From Vesta saturnalis (taxonomy: Eukaryota; Arthropoda; Insecta; Coleoptera; Lampyridae): DNA of 64,000 bases. This document shows positions 1 through 10,847 of this stretch, piece by piece. Numbering within the stretch: the first letter of the stretch is position 1; each line of letters begins with the position of its first letter. The notes under the pieces were generated by a model that was not told the origin of the DNA, did no database searches, and was given only the letters and a program-made list of their open reading frames with translations. The position numbers were made by a program, and so were the translations under genes. Where the stretch lies: assembly GCA_036346205.1 (NCBI GenBank), contig JARFJB010001352.1, positions 1,767,001 through 1,831,000 on the forward strand, written 5' to 3'.

Positions 1-159
1 TACAATTTACTTTCAATTGCAATTTTGATAATACACTTAATTTTTTATTTTAACTAATATCAAAGCCAATGGAGAAGTTATGAATACATTTACATGCAAA
101 TCCATGAAAAAATTTTAATTAGTTTCCAATTATTATAACGTTAAGTAGTGTTATAAATG

Positions 160-870
160 AATACAAGACGTTGATTTGAAACCAGTTTCTATCAAAACAT
201 CTTAGACATCGAAACAAGATTTAAGATTCAAATCTAAGATGTTGATTTGAAGCTAATCTCTGTCAAATAATCTTAGACATAGACAGGGGATGACCACCCG
301 AGATACAGATTTCAAGTTGTTAGCTGTCCCTGTCAAAAGCACTTAGAACTGAAATCTGCATCTGTCAACAGGACCTAGATACGGATGCAACCCTCGAAAT
401 TGAGATCAATCTGAGATATTCGGCCCTAGCCAATTTTTGGCATTAATTTTTTAAGGGCTAGAAATAAGTTTCATGGCACGAACAATATGGCCGTAATCCA
501 AAAAGGCGCACGGAAATAAGATGGTTTAGAACCAATACGAAAACGAGGTGGCGGGAAGTCAAATTGGTGTACAAAAACAAGCTGACACAGAAGTCGAAGG
601 GGCACAATGATACAATATGGTGCAAACAAGATTACGGAAAGCGAAAACAGCACATGGAAACAAGATGTTGCATGGAGGTAATATCTAAATAAGAACACCT
701 AGTTGATGGCAATGGGCTTATTTTCAAAACTTCAATCACACGGCAAAAGAATCCCGAAATACCGGTTGAAACCAGCCTCAGTCAAAAATGTTCCTAGATA
801 CGACTTCAACCGTCAATACAAGATGTTGATTTAAACTAACCAAAAGGGCCTAGGTACGAATGCAATAGAC
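160..870. repeat. Degenerate tandem-like repeat
   Basis: A phrase close to gttgatttgaa recurs near 171, 241 and 822, each time near 'tcaaa' and 'ttagacat' or 'cctagata' words. The related phrases 'ccaatttttggcatt' and 'ccaatttttagcatt' occur near 430 and 890. The pattern looks like an old, heavily mutated tandem array of roughly 70-bp units. No coding frame is supported; the only open frame here is a purine-rich low-complexity translation. Confidence 0.35.
465..690. repeat. Purine-rich short repeat (aacaagatggc-like)
   Basis: Variants of a roughly 16-bp word, acggaaacaagatggc, recur through this stretch (for example 'ggaaataagatggt', 'caaacaagattacgg', 'ggaaacaagatgttg'). The same word family returns at about 31,290-31,340 and 31,490-31,560, so it is an interspersed short repeat and not a local gene. 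The minus-strand open frame across it comes from repeat composition. Confidence 0.4.
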
Positions 871-1805
871 TCAAGTTAATCTACATCCGCCAATTTTTAG
901 CATTAATTTTAATTAAACCTTAAACCGATTCGCATTCACCAATAATCCATTATATGTGTCATTAAGGAAAAGTTCAAAAGGCATTGGAATAATGACCTTG
1001 GAAAGACCAGATCATTATAGAAAACTCCAGAAAATCATTACAAACGATTAAAGTGAAAGGTTGGGTGTCTGCATTCCACTGACTATAATTGTACAATATC
1101 CACTTCCACTTATCATATATATGAATGTGGCCTAAACAACATAACTTATAATCCTGTTTTTGTTCGTTTAGTGCAACTTAATTTTCGTTATAATTTTTGT
1201 TCTTTCCAGATCCTGTCTTTTTCAAGACTTGAAAGTCTTGTATTGAAATACAATTTCTAACCAATAATTCCAAGGTAGGTAAATTAAATTTTAAACTGAA
1301 AATTTTTTACCGGTTTAGAATGTATTACTTTTAGGTTATGTACAGCATGGACGTAATATCTTTGTATTGCGGCAAGTATTTACTAGTCATATGTCAAACC
1401 TAGCCACCGTTATGATAGAGGCCTAAATAGAACTAGTGTGACGTCACGACAGAGGTCTTTACCTTGTATGAGACTTCGCTAGTCCCCCCCTCAGAGAGGC
1501 TAGATCTTCATTGTTTATGTTTGGTTTATGACTGTTAATTTGACGAGCGTGGCAAGTATAATGCCCTTTTCGTGTTTTTATACGCATAACAGTCGAATAT
1601 TGCATCAAAATAAAAACGTGAAGATTTTTTGAAAGTTCGGAGTTTCAGTAATATTAATTCATTTTATTAATAATTCTGGTTTAATTTTGTTCTTCATTCC
1701 AGTGAAACCCCAAATTTATATATCTCGTAAGTAACTTATTAATTACTCTTAAATTTGCCTACAAGCGTTAAGTATTCAATTGTTCAAGTAACTGGAATGA
1801 TAACA

Positions 1806-2182
1806 GAAAAGAAAGGTCAGGTATTTCATTCCCTCGCCGAGGGGAGGGCGGGCTGCTCGAGCTTTCCAAGCTCCTTCAGCCACAATCACGGAATCCCAGC
1901 ATACATATGTACATTACGTATATATGCATGGTGGGATTAAGGATGGTGTGGTCAGGATAAGATCGGAAGGAACGGAGTTATGGTTCTGAGGGGAAAATAC
2001 TAACTCGGCATTCGACTAAGCAACCGCACATGGTGTGCATATACGCAGTGACCATACCGCTACATGTATATGAGGAAACCTCCTGAAAAAACCTCATACA
2101 AGGTAGACGGTAATGGGAATCGAACCCATTACCTCCCGAATGCTAAGCAGGTCGTGTCACCACTACGCTACCAGCTCGGTTA
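1806..2182 (-). mobile_element. tRNA-derived SINE, copy 1 (complete, with target-site duplication)
   Basis: Read on the minus strand from 2180, the element opens with a tRNA-like head. A perfect RNA polymerase III A box (tagcgtagtgg) lies at about 2161-2171 and a perfect B box (ggttcgattcc) at about 2115-2125. Between them, tgcttagcat matches the anticodon arm of tRNA-Ala(AGC), so an alanine tRNA ancestor is my inference. A roughly 290-bp unrelated body follows and ends in a pyrimidine-rich tail. The element is bracketed by a 10-bp direct repeat, AATGATAACA (1796-1805 and 2183-2192), the expected target-site duplication of LINE-driven retroposition. Diverged copies lie at 31.8, 32.1, 32.7 and 53.6 kb. 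Being tRNA-like, this should not be called a functional tRNA gene. Confidence 0.9.
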
Positions 2183-2192
2183 ATGATAACAA

Positions 2193-4400
2193 CGGGTTAG
2201 TGCAATTTATAGGGACGGATACCTCTACGGTGGTGTGGGAAGCCCTATTTTACTACATTACAAAGGCCTCTATCGTAACACTGGACACGTTTATAAGAAC
2301 GGCCCAGGCAGCCATTCTTGATCGCACGAACATTTTTTCCGCCGCATAGAAGATTTAGATGTGTCCTTCAATTTTGTATTAACAACATTTGGAAAAACGC
2401 ACTATTCTGCAAATGGAGCACCCCAAAAAAAAAAAAGAGTGTTATGCAAGTTTCATAAAGAGACGTCCAGAACGGCCCTACGTTTACCAAAGTCCTCGAA
2501 CAGGTTCTAATAAAAATTACATTAGTGCATTTTTCGATGTGTATAGAGGGATAGATAAATATAATAATCCAACAAATGATTGCGTATTCAATGATGTAGG
2601 CACATACCGTCTATGAAAGTTTCAAAATGTAGCTAGGATGTATGACATGAACGCTTGTAGTATGTACGTATCTAACCCCTACAACGTGCATGGATATAGT
2701 TACTAATATAAAGATATTAGATTTTTGTGGTTACTTATAATCTTTTTTACGCTAATTAATTATATTTAATAATTAAATTTGGTGCAATATATTGATATCT
2801 CTTTGTTAGTACTTTACGCCATTCGGAGCATACGATACATTATGTAATGATGTTGTCGATGTTTGACCACATCCACTTCTCACTTGTGCGCAACGAAATT
2901 CCTAAGCCGTCACTTCCGATTCACGTTTCATTAGAGATGGAATTTATCTAGAGCTTTTGTCTGGATAGTCATATAATTATTTTTTTTACGTTCTCAGATT
3001 AATTTATTATGGTTATAAAGGGAAATTCCAAATTCCGTAAGCTTGTAAACTTGGAAACCACGAAATTAAGACCGATATTATGAGTTTGGTATTGAAGATA
3101 GCTTCAGTAAAGCATTACCTACAGTTGTCTACAATGAGGAACAAGAGATATTTCCGTTGTTATAGTTGCAGTTGTACAAGACCTCAAGAAATACAGTTTA
3201 TCTTCAATTGATGATAGTGTACCTTTCTGTTACGGTCTAACCTACATGATGGTGAAAGAATACTACGGTTTACCTTCACTTCCTATTTACACATCTGTGA
3301 AGAAACGAACTTCGTCTGCATTGCACTCTCGTTGCTATTCTAATGTAAGTAATTATTATTCTGATCTATTAAATATATTGCAGCCGTTATTTCATTAATT
3401 AGTTGACAATGATATTAAAGTACAAACGTATTAAATTTATATTCTTTAACCTTACTTCGTGGGACTCCACATTTAATAGCAATAATGTTTAAAACACAAT
3501 ATCGATTTTAAACATTAGTGCTATTATAAATTTATCGTTTTTTTTGGTGTTTTAATTATTTAAACAGAAGGAATGGTGCCCAACAAAAGCTCATTTAGTT
3601 TGTAGCTGTGGACTTATCTCTGATATCCCTTACGACAAAAATCTCAGTTTACAGTTATACAGTAAGTATTTCAATTTATCTCTCCGTTGAGCTAATAATC
3701 GGTATAAAATTACCGTTATTATACTTTAAAAAGTTTGATGTGACAACATCCCCTTTTATTTTTTGTTATACCCCTATGTTGATAGGAAAAATATGGACAG
3801 CTTAGAACACCTACACGTACCATAATTAAGTGTCAAAATATGAGTTGGACTAACTGCAAGAGATATTTATGCTAGAGCATTTTATCTTCTACGTGAACCC
3901 GCCCAAAAACCTAAGTTTACTGTTAATACTAAATGAACCTAGAAATCATACTCAGAGCATGAACATATGAAAAAGGTGTAAATTAAAAAAAAACTATTCC
4001 CGCAGACAGATTTGGATAAAAACGACAAAGTCGTTTGCAGAGTATTAGATACCAGTTTAGGACATTAGTCGACTCAATATGGGGATACCAAGAAAGAAGT
4101 AGACAAATTCTTCGATTGTCGCTTTGTACGCTTGTAACTCAAATAGGCCAGAAGGATGGGTACAAAAACACTAGTTTGATACATTACCTTATGAGTGCCG
4201 ACACCTATGAAACGTGCGTGAACAATATTCATGTGGACGAATTTATTTGGTAGTCCAAATTAAATAATATTAATCCTTGGATAACTCATGGTTTGTATAA
4301 ACATAAAATTGAGAATTACATATATTTGAAAAGATTGTCTCGAATAGGATTAGAAGCCATGTCCTCGTATTGACCAGATAAGTGTTCTACTCTAAGTCTA
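2193..4400 (+). pseudogene. Unidentified gene remnant with exon-like blocks
   Basis: Several plus-strand blocks read like protein and sit between plausible splice sites. Block 1 (about 2389-2706) is open apart from one TGA near 2614. Block 2 (about 3172-3344) includes VPFCYGLTYMMVKEYYGLP and ends at a GTAAGT donor. Block 3 (3568-3661) follows a pyrimidine-rich stretch and acag acceptor, contains KEWCPTKAHLVCSCGL and ends at a second GTAAGT donor; blocks 2 and 3 join in phase. Further open pieces occur near 3845-3925 (GLTARDIYARAFYLLREPAQ), 4000-4070 and 4140-4370, with stops between them. I do not recognise the family. It could be a decayed host gene, an old viral insertion or an uncommon transposon. 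In-frame stops make the region as a whole unlikely to be functional. Confidence 0.4.
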
Positions 4401-5005
4401 AAGAAAATAAATTTTGCCTTCCCATACTTTAAATTCTTGGATCAATTTAGTACAAAAGTGAGCTTATTTTTAAATGAACATAATAACGGAAGATGATTCT
4501 ATTTTAGCACCCATATTTTGAGTGCCACAGTGAATGCCATTTTTTGTGATTCAGTTTGGTTCAGTTGGGAGTATTATGGCAGTTTTTAGTATGATACGAA
4601 AAAATTTAAAACAATCGTTATGTATCAAACGACGGGCAATTAGCCAGCGCCGTTGCTATAGAATTCAGTCTTGTTACCAGACCATTTAGTAAGAACCTTC
4701 ATAATAAAAGATGCTTATCTCTTTTAGTATTAATGCCAACACAATGTTTAACTTTTAATGTAAACAATAAATATCTATGATAACGAAATGAATACGTTTA
4801 AAGCTTGTAAAATTTGTATTTAGGTATCCGATTTTTACCCAAAATGACAAGTATTTGTCATTGATTGCTAAATGCCATTAAACGTTAATCTTTAACATCA
4901 TTCGGCGGAAAATATATTTTCGCATTATTCCTTCTTCCTCGTAGATTTACATTTAGGACCCTACTATGTACAAGAAATCAGGCTCTTTCAGTGTAATTTA
5001 AGCTA

Positions 5006-5455
5006 CAGTAGATTTCTGGTAGTCTGGCATCCAATGGTCCGGACCGCCCGATGGTCCGGCACCGCACCATCACACGTAAACCTCATACATAATAAATTTG
5101 TTTTACGTGAAGCGTTACGGGAAGTTATGTAATGTACACAAAAGAAAGAATCGTCATTATAAATACCACGTTTGTTTTTTTCCGCAGCCAAAACTTTGTC
5201 GTTACAGCCGTTCCTCAAGTTGTAATAACCAGTACACCCATCCTTTAATTCATTGAATACAAAACCAAACATTCAGCTTGATGATAGTCGCTAAGACCGG
5301 TTTGTCGAATTTGCATTCTAACATCATGTTGTAGCTGTAGTCGCTGTATCAATTACGACTTGGCGATCAACCACGGTTTCGCCCGATGATCCGGCATTTC
5401 CGATAATTCGGTACCCTCAAAGTTCCGAACGTGCCAGATTATCGGAAGTCTACTG
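5006..5455. mobile_element. pogo/Tigger-like MITE
   Basis: The ends are inverted repeats. The left end begins CAGTAGATTTCTGGTAGTCT and the right end, reversed, begins CAGTAGACTTCCGATAATCT; both continue with 'ggca' and further complementary 'gatggtccggcac'/'gatgatccggcat' blocks. CAGT-type termini beside a TA dinucleotide (5004-5005) are typical of pogo/Tigger elements of the Tc1/mariner superfamily. The right TA has become CA. At 450 bp with no recognisable transposase, it is a non-autonomous copy. An 89-codon minus-strand open frame inside (5003-5272) resembles nothing I know and is probably chance. Confidence 0.7.
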
Positions 5456-5469
5456 CAACTACACTTTCT

Positions 5470-6320
5470 TTGGGGTCTATACTTCATTTGCCAATTCACT
5501 TATAGCCCATTTTTTTTTTCAAAAAAGCCTAACAGTATTGATTTTTGGTAAGTAATTTGGTAATCACATATCGTATACTGAACAAAACAGATTTTGGCGT
5601 CTTTTTTTCCAAAATAAGTCTAACTCACCTGATTTCGGTTTAACAAACACAATTTGTTTCTAATGTTAGAAATAGTTGAAGTTTGCGCAAAGAAGTAAAT
5701 GGACTTTTTATACGAATGCGCTGAAACTTGAAATTTTATCGTCTTCCTTATGAATATCCTCATTTACGCCGACATTTGGTTTAGTACAAGTATACTATGG
5801 CATTTTTTTTCTTTTGTAACCCATACTTTTCTTGCAATTTTATTTTATTCGTTCCATTCTTTATGTTAAACATTTACTTTAATAGTCGAATTTTGTGCAA
5901 AAACTAGTTCGCAGACTTATTTTTACATGAACACCTACAAACTTAAACTTTTCGCACCGACACTTTGTTGACAATTTTGGGTATCAGCATTTAGGGTTTA
6001 ATATTGCCATATTGTTTGCCATATTTGTAAAAAATGATCTAGTAGGCCCCCTTCTTTTTTAACAAAAACCACGTTAAAGTAGATATATTTTGGCATCCAT
6101 ACTTCATCCATCATGTTGAAAATATAAGTATGTGGTTTAATAGGGTTAAATAGTTAGGCATCCCTACTTTGTCTACCATATTCAAAATACATAGTTATGA
6201 ATTAATTTTGCCCATTAGGCTTGATTTCACATTCAACGTAAATCTGGTTAGGCATCCATACTGTATGTTCACTTACTATTCCAATTGTACACATTTATGG
6301 CCTAATTTTGTACAAGAAGG
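5470..6320. repeat. Degenerate repeat, 'ggcatccatact' words
   Basis: The word ggcatccatact or close variants recurs near 6094, 6160 and 6251, each followed by a 'gtt...aaaata' stretch. Words such as 'aaaataagtctaa' and 'ttgtacaa' also recur. It looks like an old roughly 80-bp tandem array decayed almost beyond recognition. No coding content is supported. Confidence 0.25.
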
Positions 6321-6939
6321 TATAATAGATTTAAGTGATAAATACAATTTGGTACTCAAAAAAAGTATAGACTACGCCTAACAATTTGGTAGTTTTCAGG
6401 TCTTATGGAAAACGATCGAACAGGTCAAATTAGTTTTTCAGTTTCCCACATTTTAATAGAATACACTGGTCTTTGTTATGTTATCTGTCAAAAATATGAC
6501 GTCATCGACATTATTCTTAAATGATAATATATTGGATATAACACGTTTAAAAGCTCTTTGTTTCGCCCAATACGTTCTCAGATCTTTGTGCGGTTCTGTC
6601 GCATCGTTTAGCAATAAGGCCCGTTCAATGGTGAAAATTATTCTAAATTTACTCCAATTAAAAAAATAATATAAATAATATAAATCGAGAAACAGCCGCC
6701 AAATTAACTGCCATAATGATTTCTCATATACGTAAACAAATATAATACTTGATCCGCCATTTTGAATTTTTTCATTTTGACAAATGACTTATATTTAATT
6801 GTTACATAAATGCCCAATTTTGCACCCTAAAAACGGTGCGCTATTGGTTATTTTTTTTAACTGAAATTACATAAAAAGTGTGAGTTAGGTTTTTCAATTT
6901 GTAACTTGTTAAAATTTGAAGTAATTAATTCCTTTAATG

Positions 6940-7110
6940 TTCTAAGCCCCCAAAAATGCCCCGCCACTGGTTGGATTTTGCTCATTAACGAACTTGCCCT
7001 AGATTTTATTGCAAAGAATTTTTGTACCATATTTGATATCGATCGCTTTAATGGTTCAAAGGATATCAAGCGCACAAGCACAAACTCATATACATACGCA
7101 CACACAGACA
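6940..7110 (+). repeat. Interspersed repeat fragment, copy A
   Basis: A 'ccgccactggttggattt' block is followed some 120 bp later by a cacacagacac-type tract. The same two landmarks, in the same order and spacing but on the other strand, occur at about 7955-8130. This suggests two inverted copies of one non-autonomous element. Open frames on both strands here (6857-7165) are not convincing genes. Confidence 0.35.
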
Positions 7111-7235
7111 CGAATTTTTTTCCTAAAAATGTGTTTTTCGTGTTGTTTAGGTCATAAAACGTCAATAAATAAGCCGATTACATAGCTTTCCCTTTGTGCG
7201 TAACTATATGAGAAAGCAATAAGTGTAAAAATTAT

Positions 7236-7530
7236 GTGAATATGATTGAAGATGCCTTAAACTGTATTATCGATATTTTTAAAGAAGTGGGCGGCTTTGG
7301 AATTTTTTTTAAGTTAGTACCTACATGTCTATTAACCTCTATCTGGCATGAACGTCTGTTTGAAGTAGATTATGGTTTTTGTTTTACAATGTTGCCTATT
7401 TTCGTAATGAACATTTTAAAAGAGGTTGCATAGTTATCCTAAAAAATTTTTATTAAACTTATTTCATTTATTTTAATTTCTATTTTGTAGGTTGGAAGGT
7501 CGTGTGTTATACCATACCAGATATTTTGTA
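7236..7530 (+). repeat. Old interspersed repeat, intact copy (copy 1)
   Basis: This roughly 300-bp stretch (landmarks: actgtattatcgatattttt, atgtctattaacctct, gttggaaggtcgtgtg) has a second copy dispersed over 8,408-13,530. Aligning them shows that copy 2 was split twice, by a MITE at 8,537-9,028 and by a 4.28-kb element at 9,135-13,411. Copy 1 therefore serves as the empty site that fixes those insertion points. The 65-codon open frame at its start is not repeated intact in copy 2, so I do not call it coding. Confidence 0.65.
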
Positions 7531-7718
7531 AAGTTCTGAGTAAGTGATCACAAGGTTGAAACATTAACAGTTAGATTATCTAGTTATAAATTTGTAGCTT
7601 TTAACACGTTAAATGATGCTAATGGCACTGAACGCAATATAATTTTTATTTTATTTTGCCACCATAATGTTCTTTATACGCCTACAAATGCGGGCGTAAT
7701 GTGGTCTTTATGTACCAC

Positions 7719-7817
7719 GGGCATAATTATAGATTATGGCTCTCAGGAATATAAAAGCCCTCCGCTTCGCGTCGGGCTTTTAACATTCCCTCGAGCCATA
7801 ATCTTTTGATTATGCCC
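7719..7817. repeat. 99-bp inverted repeat (foldback hairpin)
   Basis: Two arms of about 42 bp, beginning gggcataat and ending attatgccc, pair with few mismatches around a CG-rich loop (ccgcttcgcgtc). The arm tips against the loop (aaaagccc / gggctttt) pair perfectly. In AT-rich surroundings this GC-rich stem stands out. It is probably a tiny foldback element; a structured RNA is possible but nothing else supports one. Confidence 0.7.
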
Positions 7818-7954
7818 TTAATACATAAATATCTATTATGTTCCAACTTACATAAACACATATTAGGTATTGAAGGATATGCAATGAACTTTTTAGCCTT
7901 ACTTATTAGCTCAATTTACAACTTTTGGCCAAGTTTGGCCAAGGTCGGCCATCA

Positions 7955-8130
7955 TATCTAGATGTTTGTGTGTGTATGTCTGTGTGGCTGTATGCCAGTA
8001 TCCACGATAACTCCACAACGAAAATACCTACGTACTTAAAATTTTGTATTTTAGGTTGTTTGCATTTGGCTTAGAGCTGATTAGACTTTGGGAGAAATCC
8101 AGTGGCGGCGAGGGTGGTTTATTGGGTGCA
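7955..8130 (-). repeat. Interspersed repeat fragment, copy B (inverted)
   Basis: Carries 'tgtgtgtgtatgtctgtgtgg' and, about 110 bp further on, 'aaatccagtggcggcg'. These are the reverse complements of the landmarks of copy A at 6940-7110. Confidence 0.35.
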
Positions 8131-8365
8131 GTTTTTGGTTTTTATCAAATATTTCTAAAACAGCCACATATGTCAAAGATATAAAAATACTTAGATATAG
8201 ACCTGGACCATATCGATTATTTATGTTCTACGCAATTTTTTGATATGACAGCGGCAAAAAATTTTCATTATCTGAATAACGATTAATTTTATAAGAAAAA
8301 GTGTAGACGTATTTTTTAAAGAAAATTTAATTTTACATAAATTTTCTTTATAAAGTTTGTTAATG

Positions 8366-8391
8366 TAAAGTAAAGTAAAGTAAAGTAAAAA
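8366..8391. repeat. (TAAAG)n microsatellite
   Basis: About five head-to-tail copies of the pentamer taaag, with a short imperfect flank. Confidence 0.8.
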
Positions 8392-8407
8392 TTAAATAAA
8401 TTTTATT

Positions 8408-9134
8408 GATAATGCTGAAGCTGTATTATCGACATTTTTATAGAACCGGGCGACTATGGAATTTTTTTTACGTTAACATGTATGTCTATAAATCTGTATT
8501 TGACATAAAGTTTCTTTTAATTTAAGTTAGCATCTATAGTTTGTCCAGAAACGAAGTGAAGGAATAAATCAACATATTCCAGTGGCGTTGGGTTGTTTTA
8601 TGATAAAAAATATAAAACTGAAGTAATATTGATTAGATATGTCATAATGAAATTAATTAATACTATTTAAAAGTTGGGAAAGAACGAGGACATTATTTAA
8701 AAATTATGAGGATATTATTTATTTGTAATATATTTCGTGGTTGATTAGGAAATTATTGATTGTTTGAATTGTCATTTGGTTGTCTGCAAAACCCATGTAC
8801 ACACCTCTGATCTTTACTTCAGAACTCAACAGCAGGTACGTCCCATTGTTAAAGGATTAGCAGCTATTGATAAATAACTTACGTTGTAACGCTATAGTAT
8901 GAAAGTGGTATATCCTAAAACTAGTTGAAGAATTCTATTAAGTACTTAATACAAAATCGTGTACCGCTTATAGGTAAAATAAACGAACTATTTTAATTTA
9001 TTCCTTCGCTTCGTTTCTGGACAAACTACAGATGTCTATTAACCTCTGTCTCTCATGAAGTCTTAAACGTCTGTTTGACATAGATTATTCTTTTTGTGTT
9101 TAAAATGTTGCCTATTTTCGTAATGAACTTCTTA
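8408..9134 (+). repeat. Old interspersed repeat, copy 2, left part (interrupted)
   Basis: Segments 8,408-8,536 and 9,029-9,134 match consecutive parts of the copy at 7,236-7,530, for example 'gctgtattatcgacattttt' and, after the interruption, 'gatgtctattaacctctgtc'. The gap is exactly the MITE at 8,537-9,028. The left part also holds an extra partial version of the middle segment, so a small internal duplication predates the MITE. Confidence 0.6.
8537..9028. mobile_element. MITE with 32-bp terminal inverted repeats
   Basis: The ends are tagtttgtccagaaacgaag (continuing to 32 bp) and its reverse complement, differing at one position. The target was a TA, as expected for Tc1/mariner-type transposition: host sequence resumes as 'ta-cagatgtc', restoring the order seen in the old repeat at 7,236-7,530. 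The interior is AT-rich without coding potential. No sister copy was noticed in this window. Confidence 0.8.
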
Positions 9135-9274
9135 AAGTTTGAATCAGGTAAAGTTGGATATGACTCATCGATGTAAAACTCTATAATAAAATTACATATC
9201 TTTATTTCTCTCTCAACTACATGTATTAGAGAAGGATGGCCATAAAAACATAAGTCAACAATTCATATTAGCGC

Positions 9275-10627
9275 ACTAAAACGTGTGTCGTTATCAAGAA
9301 GCGGTATTTTATATAAAATTTACAAAATTTTAGATATGCTACGTAATAAGCATCTTAAATCTCAAGCGCAGCTTGTAGTTATGAAGATGCTTAATTATTT
9401 TGAACGGGAACGTGACAATCAAGAGGCAGTCGTTCCATTTGAGTCTGTTATGCAGGTATGTAGTACATTATTGTCTAAAACATTACACTTGAAGGACTAC
9501 CTTTAGCCCACATCTGAAGCATGTGGGGTTAGTATAAATACACTTAGTGCCATAAAGAAAAGGGTTACAGAAGCCCAAAAATAAAATAAACCAGTCACGG
9601 TCACCAGATAAGCGGAGAAAACGTACGAAATCTAAGTCCACCGAAGCTGATGACTATGTGAAGGATGCCGTAAAGAGAAACATTTATGAAATGCATTCAA
9701 AATGTAAATACACACATGCAAGTACTGTCTAGTACTATACCTGTTTTGAAAGGTAGATGTTACGCTGGCATCATTATAAAAAAGAATTAAGCAATAGTCA
9801 AGTTTTCGATTTCAGTAGATCAAGGTTCATACATTCCATTGGTTTTTCATTTAAAGTAAATGATGGAACAATCATATATTGCTGCCAATCGTGTACGATT
9901 CTTAAGGGAATATTACAAAAATAAAGAAGGAAAAGTATACAATCCTGCATTCTTAGATGAAACTTGGATTTTCAGTTGAGGATCGTACAAAAGAAAGCGT
10001 GAAAAAGAAGCCAGTGGGCGAGGAGAAAAGGTTTGTTGTAAGTTAATTATTACATTATAATCCCTAATAAAATGAAGATGGATTTATTTCCGGTGCTTAC
10101 ACTTTTGTTTTCTACAAAGTCACACTGTGCAGACTACCATGGAGATATGTGTGCGGAGTTGTTTACAAAATGGTTTGAAAATAATTTAATTGCAAACTTC
10201 ATTTTCTATTAAAGCATAACATACCTTATGAATGTAGCATGTTTAAAAATAGAATTACTGCAATTAGTTGCAGATAATGCGATACCGAAGGTGTACGAAA
10301 TAGATGAACACAAGGTGGACACAGAGTATTACGAGTATCACCATATCACTGGCAATTTAATCCAATTGAACTGGTATGGGCAAACTGCAAAGAACACTAC
10401 AATAAAATATAGGAAGACATAATTCCAAATTTAACGATGACCGTGTAAAAGAAATATGGGTGGAATCCTTGCAACGAATTGATGGGACATATTAGCAGAA
10501 ATGCATTAAACATGCCAAAGCCTCTACGTTAGAGTGGTGGGAAATTGAAAAACGTTTTGAGGTTGTACAATCATTAATTATATCTGTTAACGATTCCACT
10601 TCTGAGAGTGACACTGATAGTGAATAA
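9275..10627 (+). pseudogene. Decayed IS630-like (DDE) transposase
   Basis: The transposase would cut and join the ends of its own element. The N-terminal region (about 9,330-9,450) reads KSQAQLVVMKMLNYFERERD, resembling the DNA-binding part of a family common in aphids and other insects. Around 9,870-10,030 come the pieces RFLREYYKNKEGKVYNPAFL and LDETW (first catalytic Asp). A DYHGDMCAELFTKWFENN block follows near 10,130. Near 10,330-10,370 a PYHWQFNPIELVW-type stretch in a shifted frame holds the final Glu. The C-terminus ends in an acidic Ser/Asp tail before TAA at 10,625. Frame changes and stops throughout make it dead. The family assignment rests on motif pattern only. Confidence 0.65.
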
Positions 10628-10847
10628 TTTTTTTTAGTTTAAATGTTTTAATTCCAATGTAATATAAATATAATTTTTACATAACATATTCATAACTCTA
10701 CAATAGGCGGGACTGAATAAATGTACTAATTTACGTAAATTGCTTTTCATTTAACTTGGAGCAATATGAGATCTATTTAAACTATGTGCTAAATTAAAAT
10801 ATTAAACTTGTATAATTTCGTTGAACTTCGAACTACATTACACTGTA

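Noticed and set aside
2100..2182. A tRNA-Ala gene on the minus strand
   Set aside because: A and B boxes are perfect, but the acceptor and anticodon stems do not close properly, and the sequence continues into a repeated 290-bp body with a target-site duplication. It is a SINE head.
6857..7165. Paired open frames on both strands
   Set aside because: Overlaps an interspersed repeat; neither frame shows a domain.
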